A stretch of DNA of 38,584 nucleotides, from contig JAJSAD010000042.1 of NCBI GenBank assembly GCA_024281375.1, positions 1 through 38,584 on the forward strand, written 5' to 3'. The notes beneath the pieces were generated by a model, which was not told the DNA's origin, made no database searches, and saw nothing but the letters and a program-made list of their open reading frames with translations. A program made the translations under genes and the position numbers. Positions 18,207 to 28,083 of the stretch are shown here, one piece after another; the first letter of the stretch is position 1; each line of letters starts with the position of its first letter. This DNA is from Alphaproteobacteria bacterium (GTDB lineage: Bacteria; Pseudomonadota; Alphaproteobacteria; Caedimonadales; UBA9215).

Positions 18207-18527
18207 ATGACCGTACATGCCGCAACTGATACAACTTTCGAAACAGATGTACTAAACCACGAAACTCTTGTGTTGGTAGATTTCTGGGCAGAGTGGTGTG
18301 GTCCGTGCCGCGCTATTGCTCCTCTTTTAGAAGAGCTCTCTAAAGAATTTGAGGGTCGTGTTAAAATTGTTAAAGTTAATATCGATGAAAGCCCCGATGT
18401 TCCCGTCACCCATGGCGTGCGCAGCATTCCAACACTGATGCTTTTTAAGGGGGGGCAAGTTCTAGAAACACAAGTAGGTGTTCTGCCAAAACCTGCTCTA
18501 GCAGATTGGTTAAATCGCTCTCTGTAA
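18207..18527 (+). CDS. trxA: Thioredoxin
   Basis: VDFWAEWCGPCRAIAPLLEEL...GVRSIPTLMLFKGGQ. Confidence 0.95.
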   Translation: MTVHAATDTTFETDVLNHETLVLVDFWAEWCGPCRAIAPLLEELSKEFEGRVKIVKVNIDESPDVPVTHGVRSIPTLMLFKGGQVLETQVGVLPKPALADWLNRSL

Positions 18528-18561
18528 AATTGAAAGCACCATAGGTGAGGGAGATAAGCAA

Positions 18562-20724
18562 CTGAAACAAATCCAGAGTAAAAGCTTTTTCTCTCGCTTT
18601 AACCGTATTATTGCTCTCGTTTATGGGTCGGTAACCATCTCTGCTGCCATTCTTTTCACCTTTTTATATAATGATAACTACGAGGCGAACATCCAAACTA
18701 TGAACCTGCGTTTGTTAGAACAAACCCAGTCTTTTAATAATGTGCTACGCGTTCGTTATGATGCGGTAAAGGCCATGCAACGCCAAGCTCGCAAGTTCTT
18801 AAAACATGAATTTCAAATGTTTAATACCCGCTTAGAAATGAAAGACATTGCCGGAAAAGACACCTATTACCTCACAACAAGAGGTGTCAATGCAGGAAGT
18901 CCTTACGGTGTTCTTGTGGGGCAGGGATACACATCTGATATTACGAACTCGACCTGGAAAGAGCTACAAATGGCTTATTCTTTAATGCCTTTGGTAAGTG
19001 TCCTTAAAAATAGTATTCAAAGCGTCACGGGGTTTCACTACACATCTGCTCAGAATTTCTATTTTCGTTATCCCTGGAGTGAACATGAAGAGATTAAGTT
19101 TTCTTCTTATCTCTATAAAAAAGAATATTATCTCAGATCTATCCCTGCCAATAATAGAGAAGACAAAGTTTTTTGGACCGATGTCTTCTTGTCCCCTATT
19201 GAAAATACATTGTTAGTAACATGTGCCGCCCCCATTTATAAAGGGTTGGATTACAAAGGCGTTGTGGGTATTGATTTTACATTAGATTCTGTGGATTTCT
19301 TTGTTGAAAGTCTTCACCATAACCAAGGCAATTTCTTGGTCATTAATGATCATAATACGGTCATTGCGGACTTAGCTATCCAAGAGGGAGAGCGCAAAGA
19401 AATTGTCCATCTTGAAGATATTATCCCTGAAGACCTCCCCATGGAACATTTTGTTAAGGTGAGTGATGCGACCCTAACACGCCTTGGCGATTATTGGGTC
19501 TACGTTGCCCATACCTCATTCGCACCGTGGCAGGTCATCTATTATGTCGACAATAGGGCGATTACCATAGCAACTCTTAAAAATATTTTGCCCAGCCTTT
19601 TATTAGTAATCTTATTTACAACACTCTTTTTGGTTGTGGCTAATCGTTTAGTGGCCCGAGAATTCATTATTCCAGCCAGCTTGCTCGTCAAGCATATTGA
19701 GAAACAAGGAACCGTCGCCCAAGATGAAATTGAGAATGTCAGTGAACCCTGGGCACCTTGGTTCCACGCTATTTCTAATGTCTTTGGCGAAAACAAAGCC
19801 CTTGTTGAAACCCTCGAAAATCATATCAATAAGCTCGATGATCAGGTGGCCCAACGCACAAAAGACCTCTCTCGAAAAAACAAGCAGCCCGAAAAAGTTG
19901 TGGTCGATCTTAAAAAAGCACAATCACAGATTATCACCCAAGAAAAATTAGCCGGTCTTGGGTCATTAACCGCTGGCATTGCCCATGAAATCCGCAACCC
20001 GTTGAATTTTATTATTAATTTTGCCGATAACTCTAAAATATTTGGAGAAGAAATATCGGAAGTTTTAAATGATGTCGCCTCAAAATTAACAAAAGAAGAG
20101 CGAGACTCTCTCTTAGATCTCTCGACCCACCTTCTCAAAAACATGGGAAAGATAGAGGAGCATGGTCGCCGAGCCGATGCTATTGTGAATTCTATGTTGA
20201 CCCATGCCCATGGCGGAGAAGAAATTTTACGAGAAGTGGATCTCCATGACCTCCTTAATGAAAATATTTTATTAGGTCTTGCGTCTTTTAAACAGCGCGG
20301 TTTCACCCCAAAATTACGTCGCTATTATGCAGAATCCCTTGGTGAAGTTGCTCTTCACCCAAAAGACATGGGGCGCGTATTTTTAAATATGATTAATAAT
20401 GCCTGTTACATTTTACACGAAAAAAGTAAAGCAGCTTCCGAGGGGTACACGCCCCAAATCACAGTGACAACCCTGGATAACCCAGAAAATATTATCATCA
20501 AAATCAGAGATAATGGCCTCGGGATGTCCTCTCAAATTAAGAAAAAAATCTTTGATCCCTTTTTTACAACCAAGCCAGCGGGTCAAGGAACCGGTCTGGG
20601 ACTCTCCTTAAGCTTTGAAATTATTGTTCAACAACATCATGGTGAACTTTTGTTAGAGACTGTGCTTGGCAAATTCACAGAATTCACTATTATTATCCCA
20701 AATAACCTTCAACAAGTAGCGTAA
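18562..20724 (+). CDS. Membrane sensor histidine kinase with Cache-like sensor domain; probable CTG start
   Basis: H-box LTAGIAHEIRNPLNFI, N-box NMINNACY, G-boxes DNGLGM, GTGLGLSL. Reading frame is open upstream of ATG 18700 and encodes TM1 (IIALVYGSVTISAAILFTFLY); GAGGGAG 8 nt before CTG 18562. Confidence 0.82.
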   Translation: MKQIQSKSFFSRFNRIIALVYGSVTISAAILFTFLYNDNYEANIQTMNLRLLEQTQSFNNVLRVRYDAVKAMQRQARKFLKHEFQMFNTRLEMKDIAGKDTYYLTTRGVNAGSPYGVLVGQGYTSDITNSTWKELQMAYSLMPLVSVLKNSIQSVTGFHYTSAQNFYFRYPWSEHEEIKFSSYLYKKEYYLRSIPANNREDKVFWTDVFLSPIENTLLVTCAAPIYKGLDYKGVVGIDFTLDSVDFFVESLHHNQGNFLVINDHNTVIADLAIQEGERKEIVHLEDIIPEDLPMEHFVKVSDATLTRLGDYWVYVAHTSFAPWQVIYYVDNRAITIATLKNILPSLLLVILFTTLFLVVANRLVAREFIIPASLLVKHIEKQGTVAQDEIENVSEPWAPWFHAISNVFGENKALVETLENHINKLDDQVAQRTKDLSRKNKQPEKVVVDLKKAQSQIITQEKLAGLGSLTAGIAHEIRNPLNFIINFADNSKIFGEEISEVLNDVASKLTKEERDSLLDLSTHLLKNMGKIEEHGRRADAIVNSMLTHAHGGEEILREVDLHDLLNENILLGLASFKQRGFTPKLRRYYAESLGEVALHPKDMGRVFLNMINNACYILHEKSKAASEGYTPQITVTTLDNPENIIIKIRDNGLGMSSQIKKKIFDPFFTTKPAGQGTGLGLSLSFEIIVQQHHGELLLETVLGKFTEFTIIIPNNLQQVA

Positions 20725-20729
20725 AGCCC

Positions 20730-22559
20730 ATGACCCAAATAGCCTCTTCTTTCTCTCCCTCTTTATCGAAAGCTCATCTCTTATCATCCTTTTATAGCTC
20801 TTTAAAAACAGAGGGTTTTGCTGCTTTCATTCTCCCAAAAACTGACGCACACCGCAGTGAATATTGCCCTGACCGCGACAACCTCGTTCATTTCTTAACA
20901 AATTTTTCAGGAAGTGCAGGCTTTGCTGCTGTAAAAGTTTTTCCCCAAGAACAAGCAGCTATTTTTGTAGATGGGCGATATACTCTCCAAGCTCAACAGG
21001 AAGTAGACTCAAGTCTTTTTGACTATGAAAACTACACTCTTGATGCCATTGAAAAGTGGGTTTCAGCAGGTTTAAAAACCGGTGATAAAATTGCCTACGA
21101 TCCTCTCTTGCTTTCTAAGGGCGAATATAATCAACACGCGACTCGTTTTGAAAAACAGGGTCTCGTGTTAGAAGCCTTGCAATCTAATCCCTTAGAAAAG
21201 CTATGGCAAGATCGCGCGCCCGTTGAGAAACCGGCTCTTGTTCCTCACCCCTTAAATTATGCTTGGATTCCTTTTAAACAAAAAATTTCCTTAATCCAAG
21301 ATTTAATGAAAGCTAAAAATGCTGATGGTTTCTTTTTAAATTATTCCGAAAGTATTGCCTGGCTTTTTAACATCAGGGCCCCTGAACGCTTGGTGACACC
21401 GGCAGCCTGTCTCTATGCTTATGTCCCCGTCTCTGGCCCCTGTTCCTTATTTGTTCATGATGTGCAACGCACACCTGAGCTTAAAAATTATTTCAAAGAT
21501 GATGTTGCCCTTGAAAGCTATGAGGATGTGTTTGATGTTATTGCTGAAAAAACAGCCCACAAATCAATAGCCATTGATACGGTTAATGCCACCATGAAAA
21601 TGCTTGAGGCCATAGAGCTTAAAGGAGGTGAAGTCCTTGAAGGGGATGACTTTTGTAACATCCCCCGAGCTTGCAAGAATGAAACAGAGTTGCAAGGTAC
21701 TCGAAAGGCTCATATCAGAGATGGGGCAGCGGTCAGCAACTTACTAGCTTGGCTTGATGGGAATATTGCTACTGAAACCATCACAGAATTGGATATTGTA
21801 GCTAAGCTTTACACCTATCGTCAACAACAGGATCTATTGAAAGGCTATAGCTTCAATACGATTTCAGGGTCCGGCCCCAATGGCGCTATTGTCCATTATT
21901 GTGTTGATGAAAAATCCAACAGAACCCTCCTCAAGAATGATATATTTTTGCTAGATTCAGGGGGACAATATCTTGATGGCACAACGGATATCACACGAAC
22001 CCTTTCTTTGGATAAATCGCCGACATCGGAACAAAAAGATCGCTATACCCGTGTTCTCAAAGGTCATATTGCCCTGGCGATGGTTAAGTTCCCTGAAGGA
22101 ACCGTTGGATCTCAACTGGACCCCCTTGCCCGTTATCACTTGTGGCAAATTGGATGTGATTATGCCCACGGGACTGGCCATGGGGTGGGCTCTTATTTAG
22201 GGGTTCATGAAGGTCCTCAACGTATTTCTGCTCTCCCCAATACAGTACCTCTATTACCCGGCATGATTGTTTCCAATGAACCTGGTTATTATAAGCAGGG
22301 AGAGTATGGTATCCGCATTGAAAATCTTGTGGTGGTCAAGCGTATTCCAAAATCAGACTGTGCTGATAACCAAAACATGCTCTGTTTCGAGACCATCACT
22401 CTTGTCCCTCTGGACACTTCTTTGATAGAAAAAACCTTATTAACCACGGATGAAATCAACTGGGTTAATGACTATCACAAACGTGTGCACGACACCTTAA
22501 TTGATAACGTTGATGATGCTACAAAAGAGTGGCTCACAAACGCAACCCGCCCTTTTTAA
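20730..22559 (+). CDS. pepP: M24 aminopeptidase P (Xaa-Pro aminopeptidase)
   Basis: LLDSGGQYLDGTTDITRT, GTGHGVGSYLGVHEGP, SNEPGYY metal-binding motifs. Confidence 0.93.
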   Translation: MTQIASSFSPSLSKAHLLSSFYSSLKTEGFAAFILPKTDAHRSEYCPDRDNLVHFLTNFSGSAGFAAVKVFPQEQAAIFVDGRYTLQAQQEVDSSLFDYENYTLDAIEKWVSAGLKTGDKIAYDPLLLSKGEYNQHATRFEKQGLVLEALQSNPLEKLWQDRAPVEKPALVPHPLNYAWIPFKQKISLIQDLMKAKNADGFFLNYSESIAWLFNIRAPERLVTPAACLYAYVPVSGPCSLFVHDVQRTPELKNYFKDDVALESYEDVFDVIAEKTAHKSIAIDTVNATMKMLEAIELKGGEVLEGDDFCNIPRACKNETELQGTRKAHIRDGAAVSNLLAWLDGNIATETITELDIVAKLYTYRQQQDLLKGYSFNTISGSGPNGAIVHYCVDEKSNRTLLKNDIFLLDSGGQYLDGTTDITRTLSLDKSPTSEQKDRYTRVLKGHIALAMVKFPEGTVGSQLDPLARYHLWQIGCDYAHGTGHGVGSYLGVHEGPQRISALPNTVPLLPGMIVSNEPGYYKQGEYGIRIENLVVVKRIPKSDCADNQNMLCFETITLVPLDTSLIEKTLLTTDEINWVNDYHKRVHDTLIDNVDDATKEWLTNATRPF

Positions 22560-22560
22560 G

Positions 22561-23679
22561 TCAAGCCGCAACGTCGTGATCTTTTTGTAATTGATTAAGC
22601 AGGCTGGTTGCCGCTTGGCGATAAGGAAAGCCAAGGCCAAGGTTTCGCACCAGTTTTTCTTGCTGGCCGGTGTCAGTCATTTCCCGAATATCAAGTTCGA
22701 GGGGCACTTCGGCTAGAAAGGGCACCCCCAAATCATCGGCTGTTTTATGAGCGCCCCCATGGGAGAAAATATCGCTACGCCCCGCACAATGAGGACAGTT
22801 GAAATAGGACATGTTTTCAATAACCCCTAAAAGAGGGACCTCAACCTTTTGAAACATTCCGATAGCTTTTTTAGCGTCAATCAACGCAATATCCTGAGGC
22901 GTCGAGACAATAACAGCGCCTTTGATGTGGGCTTTTCGAACAAGGGTTAATTGAATGTCACCGGTCCCTGGGGGCATATCCACCAAAAGCACATCAATAT
23001 TAAACCACCGAACCTGGCTTAAAAATTGCTGAATGGCTTTTTGAACAATGGGACCTCGCCAAATAACGGGCGTATCTTCTTCTACCAAAAACCCCATGGA
23101 CATCAACTGAATACCATCTTTTTCCACGGGAATCATATGTTTGTCCTCATCCACTTCAGGCTTTTGGGAAATATCAAACATCTTTGGAATAGACGGGCCA
23201 TAAATATCCGCATCTAAAATCCCAACACGCACCCCCATATCCTTAAGGGCATAAGCCAAATTCACCGTTGTCGTCGATTTACCAACCCCCCCTTTTCCCG
23301 AGGCAATGGCTACAATGTTCTTAATTTCAGAGAGCTCAAAGCGCCCTCGAAATATTGGGTTATCACTGGGATTATTATCGGCTTTCTTATGGGCTGTCAT
23401 AATAACAAAAACCTTAGCCTGTTGAGCTTCTGGTAGCGCCTTCACCAAGCGGTCGATATCAAGACGTGTCCCTTCATAGGTATCAAGCTCATCTTCAAAA
23501 ACACTCAACGTGATATTAATGCGACTTCCCGCAATGATAATATCCGCAATACGGTCTGTTTTTATAAGCTGTTCTTGGGTTTGAGGGTCCTTAAGGTCAG
23601 CCAAGGCCTCCAAAATAGTCTGAGGGCGCAATTGAAGTTTCGTTGGCATCATTGATTTTAAAATGTTTTCGCTGCTCAT
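22561..23679 (-). CDS. apbC: Mrp/NBP35-family Fe-S carrier ATPase
   Basis: VAIASGKGGVGKSTTTVNLA, DADIYGPSIP, VDMPPGTGD, FNCPHC; likely start MSSENILK at 23679. Confidence 0.93.
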   Translation of the reverse strand: MSSENILKSMMPTKLQLRPQTILEALADLKDPQTQEQLIKTDRIADIIIAGSRINITLSVFEDELDTYEGTRLDIDRLVKALPEAQQAKVFVIMTAHKKADNNPSDNPIFRGRFELSEIKNIVAIASGKGGVGKSTTTVNLAYALKDMGVRVGILDADIYGPSIPKMFDISQKPEVDEDKHMIPVEKDGIQLMSMGFLVEEDTPVIWRGPIVQKAIQQFLSQVRWFNIDVLLVDMPPGTGDIQLTLVRKAHIKGAVIVSTPQDIALIDAKKAIGMFQKVEVPLLGVIENMSYFNCPHCAGRSDIFSHGGAHKTADDLGVPFLAEVPLELDIREMTDTGQQEKLVRNLGLGFPYRQAATSLLNQLQKDHDVAA

Positions 23680-23734
23680 ATTCTCTACTTTACCACTAGC
23701 CAAAGGGGGCTGTTTTCGTCTATCCTAGGTTATT

Positions 23735-23864
23735 ATATACCTATTCAGTTTCAAAGTATGGGTTTTAAAATCAGACCAGAGCTCCCGGAGCGTATACTTT
23801 ATACGTGAGGACAGCGATGTGTCGCCGTTTTGAAAGGCCACAGTTTGAAAGAGGATGGGTATAG
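23735..23864. repeat. Palindromic repeat family B, copy 2
   Basis: ATATACCTATTCAGTTTCAAA...TTTGAAAGAGGATGGGTATAG inverted termini; CAGACCAGAGCTCCCGGAGCGTATACTTTATACGTGAGGACA core shared with 10417-10458. Confidence 0.88.
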
Positions 23865-23895
23865 TAAAAAGACCTAAAAAGGCGAGGAGAAATAC

Positions 23896-25011
23896 ATGGC
23901 GTGGAACGATAATGGAGACCAAGGTCCTTGGGGCAAAAAAAAGCCAAGCTCTTCCGGTGATCAAAATGCACCTGATTTGGACGAACTCCTACGACAGGGC
24001 CAAGAAAACATTCGCCGCATGATGGGCGGTGGTGGATCCGGGGGTCCTGGCGGTAGAAAACCTCTGTTTAATAAAAACTTCATTGGCCTTATTGCGGCTG
24101 TTGGTATTGGTCTCTGGTCTCTGACGGGTTTTTATCGCGTCAAAGAAGGGGAAAAGGCTGTGATCCTTCAATTTGGAAAGATTAACCGCACAGCAGAGCC
24201 AGGCCTTCGCTATCATATTCCTTCTCCCATCGAGCAAGCCCTTGTGGTTCCTGTTTCAACCATTAATGTAATTCAAAGTGGTAACACCCCTGGAGGCCAA
24301 GACAAACGGGCCTTTGCTCTTCGAGGAGAAAATGTTCAAGATCTTATGATTACCGGAGATGAAAACCTTATTAAACTCCGCTTTACGGTTCAATGGTTCG
24401 TCAAAGACATTTCTCACTTTTTGTTTAATGATCCTCGTCCCCATGAAACCGTGAAATTTTCAGCAGAAAGTGCCGTGCGAGAAGTCATTGCCCAAACCTC
24501 CCTTAACCATGCTCTTACAACAGGTAAAGCAAAAATTATTCAAGATTCTAAAGTGCTTCTCCAGAAATTATTGGATGAATACCATGTTGGTATTGAAGTC
24601 GCTAAGGTTAACCTTGAAGAAGTAAACCCCCCTGACACGGTTATTGATTCCTTCCGAGACGTCCAACGAGCCCGGGCCGACCTTGAAAGTAAAATCAACG
24701 AAGCAAAGGCTTATCAGAACTCTATTATTCCTGTGGCCCGTGGACAAGGGCGCCAGTTAATTGAAAATGCCGAAGGAGCAAAACAAGCCATTATTGAGCT
24801 CGCGAAAGGTGAAGCGGGACGTTTTATTTCTGTTTTAAGAGCCTATCAAAAGGCGCCTGAGGTAACCCTAACACGTCTTCGTATTGAAAACAGTGAGGAG
24901 GTCCTCGCCAACGTCCCTAAATACATTATGTCTGGGGATAAAGCTTCCCAAGGTGTTTTACCCTACTTACCCTTAAAACAAATCGCAAAAACGAGCGGAG
25001 GAAATAAATAA
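23896..25011 (+). CDS. hflK: FtsH protease modulator HflK
   Basis: Gly-rich N-terminus, TM, SPFH/band-7 domain (EKAVILQFGKINRTAEPGLRYHIPSPIE); followed by hflC. Confidence 0.96.
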   Translation: MAWNDNGDQGPWGKKKPSSSGDQNAPDLDELLRQGQENIRRMMGGGGSGGPGGRKPLFNKNFIGLIAAVGIGLWSLTGFYRVKEGEKAVILQFGKINRTAEPGLRYHIPSPIEQALVVPVSTINVIQSGNTPGGQDKRAFALRGENVQDLMITGDENLIKLRFTVQWFVKDISHFLFNDPRPHETVKFSAESAVREVIAQTSLNHALTTGKAKIIQDSKVLLQKLLDEYHVGIEVAKVNLEEVNPPDTVIDSFRDVQRARADLESKINEAKAYQNSIIPVARGQGRQLIENAEGAKQAIIELAKGEAGRFISVLRAYQKAPEVTLTRLRIENSEEVLANVPKYIMSGDKASQGVLPYLPLKQIAKTSGGNK

Positions 25012-25012
25012 A

Positions 25013-25885
25013 ATGAAGAAAATAGCTCTGCCCTTTTTTATTGTTATTGGTTTTGCCTTTTTAATGATTCTAAGCGGAATACTCTTTACGGTGGACCAAA
25101 GAGAACGTGCTTTGGTTCTCCAATTTGGTAAAGTCGTAAAACAAATCAAAGAACCTGGGCTCAAGTTGAAAATGCCCTTTGTTCAAGACGTTCTCTTCTT
25201 TGATAACCGCCTCCTACACTTTAATTTACCGGCCCTTGAAGTGAATGCAGCAGATCAAAAACGCCTTGTTGTTGATTTGTTTGTTCGGTACCGCATTACA
25301 AATATTTTGACCTTTTATAAAACCGTTGGTCAAGATGTGCGGGGTGTTGAAAATCGCTTATCCGGTATCGTTTTAGATAATATGCAAGAAGTGATTGCAC
25401 GTTTTCCCCTTGCTGATATGCTCTCTCCAAAGCGCGCCGGCATCATGGAAGAAATCCATAAAAAAGTTCGCTTAGCGGCAGCTCGTTTTGGTATTGAAGT
25501 CAAAGATGTTCGCATTATTCGAGCTGACCTTCCCCGTGAAAACAGCGAAGCTATCTTTATGCGCATGGAAAGTGAGCGTGTTCAAGAAGCCAAACAATTC
25601 AGAGCCGAAGGGGATGAGCAAGCTCAAGTGATCCGAGCCGAAGCTGAAAAAGATCGCACAATAATTTTGGCAGAAGCTCAACGAAAATCCAATATTCTTC
25701 GAGGTGAGGGAGAAGCTGAAGCCACAAAAACTTATGCCGATGCCTATAATCAAGATCAGACTTTCTATGAGATTTACCGTTCTTTATTAGCCTATAAGCG
25801 CGCCATAAAACCAAAGGATACAACTATCATTTTGGACCCTAAAGAAAGTGACTTCTTAAAGCACTTTGGAGCCCTTAGAAAATAA
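25013..25885 (+). CDS. hflC: Protease modulator HflC
   Basis: FTVDQRERALVLQFGKVVKQIKEPGLKLKMPFVQDV; RMESERVQEAKQFRAEGDEQAQ. Confidence 0.96.
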   Translation: MKKIALPFFIVIGFAFLMILSGILFTVDQRERALVLQFGKVVKQIKEPGLKLKMPFVQDVLFFDNRLLHFNLPALEVNAADQKRLVVDLFVRYRITNILTFYKTVGQDVRGVENRLSGIVLDNMQEVIARFPLADMLSPKRAGIMEEIHKKVRLAAARFGIEVKDVRIIRADLPRENSEAIFMRMESERVQEAKQFRAEGDEQAQVIRAEAEKDRTIILAEAQRKSNILRGEGEAEATKTYADAYNQDQTFYEIYRSLLAYKRAIKPKDTTIILDPKESDFLKHFGALRK

Positions 25886-25916
25886 TCCTAACCTTAAAAG
25901 AACGAGTGAAAATATA

Positions 25917-27470
25917 ATGACAAAGTTCTCTTTAAAACTAATTTTTGCTTTATTTTTTGCTATGTTTTCTAGCATAAGCTCTCCTCAGGCCCTGACCATC
26001 GGGAAAAGTGTGCCGGCTAACTTTGCGGATATTGTTGAACCTCTCTTGCCCTCAACGGTTAATATTTGGACCTCAACGGAAGTCAAACGTCCCAAACCTT
26101 TCGACCCGTCACAAGGTATGCCGCGGGGAGGCCCTGCCTTAGAAGAACTTTTTCGGCAATTTTTGGAAGAAATGCAACAAGGACAGGGACCGGCTCAAAA
26201 ATCGAACTCTCTTGGGTCTGGGTTCTTGATTGCTCAGGAAGGAAAAACCGCCTATGTCGTCACCTGTAATCACGTGATCGCAGGAGCTGACGAGATTAAA
26301 ATCACCCTTCATGATGGAACAGAGTTAGATGCAACCGTTGTTGGTCGTGATAAACGCACAGATTTGGCCCTTTTAAAAGTTCAGACGGAAAAGAAACTCA
26401 CCCTCGCTCAATGGGGAGATTCTGAGAAAGCCCGTGTTGGAGAATGGATTATTGCTATTGGAAACCCCTTTGGTCTTGGAAGTACCGTTACCACAGGAAT
26501 TATTTCGACCATTTCCCGTGATATTGCCGCAAGAGCTCGAACCCTTGGAGGGGCTGATTATGTCAGCGGTTATATCCAAACCGATGCGCCCATTAACATG
26601 GGGAATTCTGGAGGGGCTATGTTTAATATTGAGGGCAAAGTCCTGGCAGTTAGCACGGCTATTTATTCTCCCAATGGCGGCAACATTGGTATTGGGTTTG
26701 GTATTCCCTCAAAACTTGCTCAACAAGTGATCAAGCAATTGAAGGAATATGGTCGCACAAAACGAGGATGGCTTGGTGTGCGCATTCAAAATATCACCTC
26801 TGAAATTGCAGAAACCTTGGGTCTGAAAGACGCTCATGGGGCCCTTGTGGGAGATGTTGCCCCTAAGGGACCTGCTCACGCTGCTGGCCTTAAAACACAG
26901 GATGTCATCCTGACTTTTAATGGCAAAAACGTCGAGGAATCTAAAGATCTCCCCCATATTGTAGGTGAATCCGAGATTGGCAAAACGGTTCCTATGATTG
27001 TCTGGCGGGGCGGCAAGAAAGTCACCCTTAACGTTAAAGTCGGCGAATTCGAAAAAGCAGAAGAAGAAGGACTCATCGCTCTTGGTCCTGAGGAAGAAAC
27101 AAAAGCAGATAAAACTGAGCAAGTGATCGGAATTGTCACCCGAGAAATAACCACCTCTGATAAAGTGCCCGAGGATACCAAAGGGCTTCTCGTCACCTTT
27201 GTCGCTCCCAACAGCGAGGCCTTTACAAAGTTCTTGCGCCCCCTTGATGTGATTCAACAACTAACCTCAGGGAATATGAAACTTTCTCCAACAAAGCCTG
27301 AAGACCTTCGAAAATTTGTCGACCAACTCAAAAAGGCCGGTAAAAAGAAGGTATTACTTCTCGTCAATACCCAAGGGAACTTGCGCTATATTGCCCTCTC
27401 CCTTGAGGAGGAGAACCCTAAAGAAAGCACACAAAAGAAAAAAACTGACAAAACTGAGCATAAAAAATAG
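25917..27470 (+). CDS. degP: Do/DegP-family periplasmic serine endoprotease
   Basis: Signal peptide, HVIAGADEI, GNSGGAMFN active site, two PDZ domains; ATG 25917 follows AAAG-rich leader. Confidence 0.92.
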   Translation: MTKFSLKLIFALFFAMFSSISSPQALTIGKSVPANFADIVEPLLPSTVNIWTSTEVKRPKPFDPSQGMPRGGPALEELFRQFLEEMQQGQGPAQKSNSLGSGFLIAQEGKTAYVVTCNHVIAGADEIKITLHDGTELDATVVGRDKRTDLALLKVQTEKKLTLAQWGDSEKARVGEWIIAIGNPFGLGSTVTTGIISTISRDIAARARTLGGADYVSGYIQTDAPINMGNSGGAMFNIEGKVLAVSTAIYSPNGGNIGIGFGIPSKLAQQVIKQLKEYGRTKRGWLGVRIQNITSEIAETLGLKDAHGALVGDVAPKGPAHAAGLKTQDVILTFNGKNVEESKDLPHIVGESEIGKTVPMIVWRGGKKVTLNVKVGEFEKAEEEGLIALGPEEETKADKTEQVIGIVTREITTSDKVPEDTKGLLVTFVAPNSEAFTKFLRPLDVIQQLTSGNMKLSPTKPEDLRKFVDQLKKAGKKKVLLLVNTQGNLRYIALSLEEENPKESTQKKKTDKTEHKK

Positions 27471-27543
27471 ACTTTTTCCTTTAATTAACTTTTTGTTAAT
27501 AAGCAACTGATACTATCAAAGTGTGTAAAAAAGGAAAAATATA

Positions 27544-28023
27544 ATGAAAATATCTAAAATATGTACATTAAGTGCTGTTATTGTTGGATTTTCTTTAACA
27601 GCTGTTCCCTCAACAGTTCAAGCCATTGGTGTCAATAGCGCTGTGGATAAAATCGTAAAATATATTTCCAAAAAAGGCTCTAGCAAGATGTGTCGTAAAG
27701 GGAGTGCTTGGAACGTTATTTCTATCCGCTCTTTTAGTGGCCTCTTGTGTGGAGCAAGTCCAGCTTTGGCTGGCCTAGCTGTGGGAACATGTTATGGTCC
27801 TAATACAGAAGGCTTTAGAGACTCTAGCTGCTTTAAAAAAGCAAAGTCAAAACTAGGACTTACGGGTAGCATGACTGAAACAGAAATTACCGAAATTGCT
27901 ATAAAAGCAATGACGGCAGACATTACCAAAGCAGGGTCCGCCGTTGCAAAAATTGCTTGTAAAAAAGCAGGTAGTCTACCAGGTGCAGCCGGTGAACTTG
28001 CCGCCTCTAAGTGCCCTACATAA
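27544..28023 (+). CDS. Hypothetical secreted Cys-containing protein (159 aa)
   Basis: Signal peptide with VQA cleavage site, AAGGAAAAATATA before ATG, six cysteines in the mature part; no family recognised. Confidence 0.75.
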   Translation: MKISKICTLSAVIVGFSLTAVPSTVQAIGVNSAVDKIVKYISKKGSSKMCRKGSAWNVISIRSFSGLLCGASPALAGLAVGTCYGPNTEGFRDSSCFKKAKSKLGLTGSMTETEITEIAIKAMTADITKAGSAVAKIACKKAGSLPGAAGELAASKCPT

Positions 28024-28056
28024 AAACCATACTCTTTAAACATTAATCTCCCAATT

Positions 28057-28081
28057 TGGGGGACCTTTTTGGAAGGACTAT
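28057..28081 (+). repeat. Palindromic repeat family A, terminal remnant
   Basis: GGGGGACCTTTTTGGAAGGACTATG matches the right end of family A (TGGGACCTTTTTGGAATGACCATAG). Confidence 0.6.
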
Positions 28082-28083
28082 GC

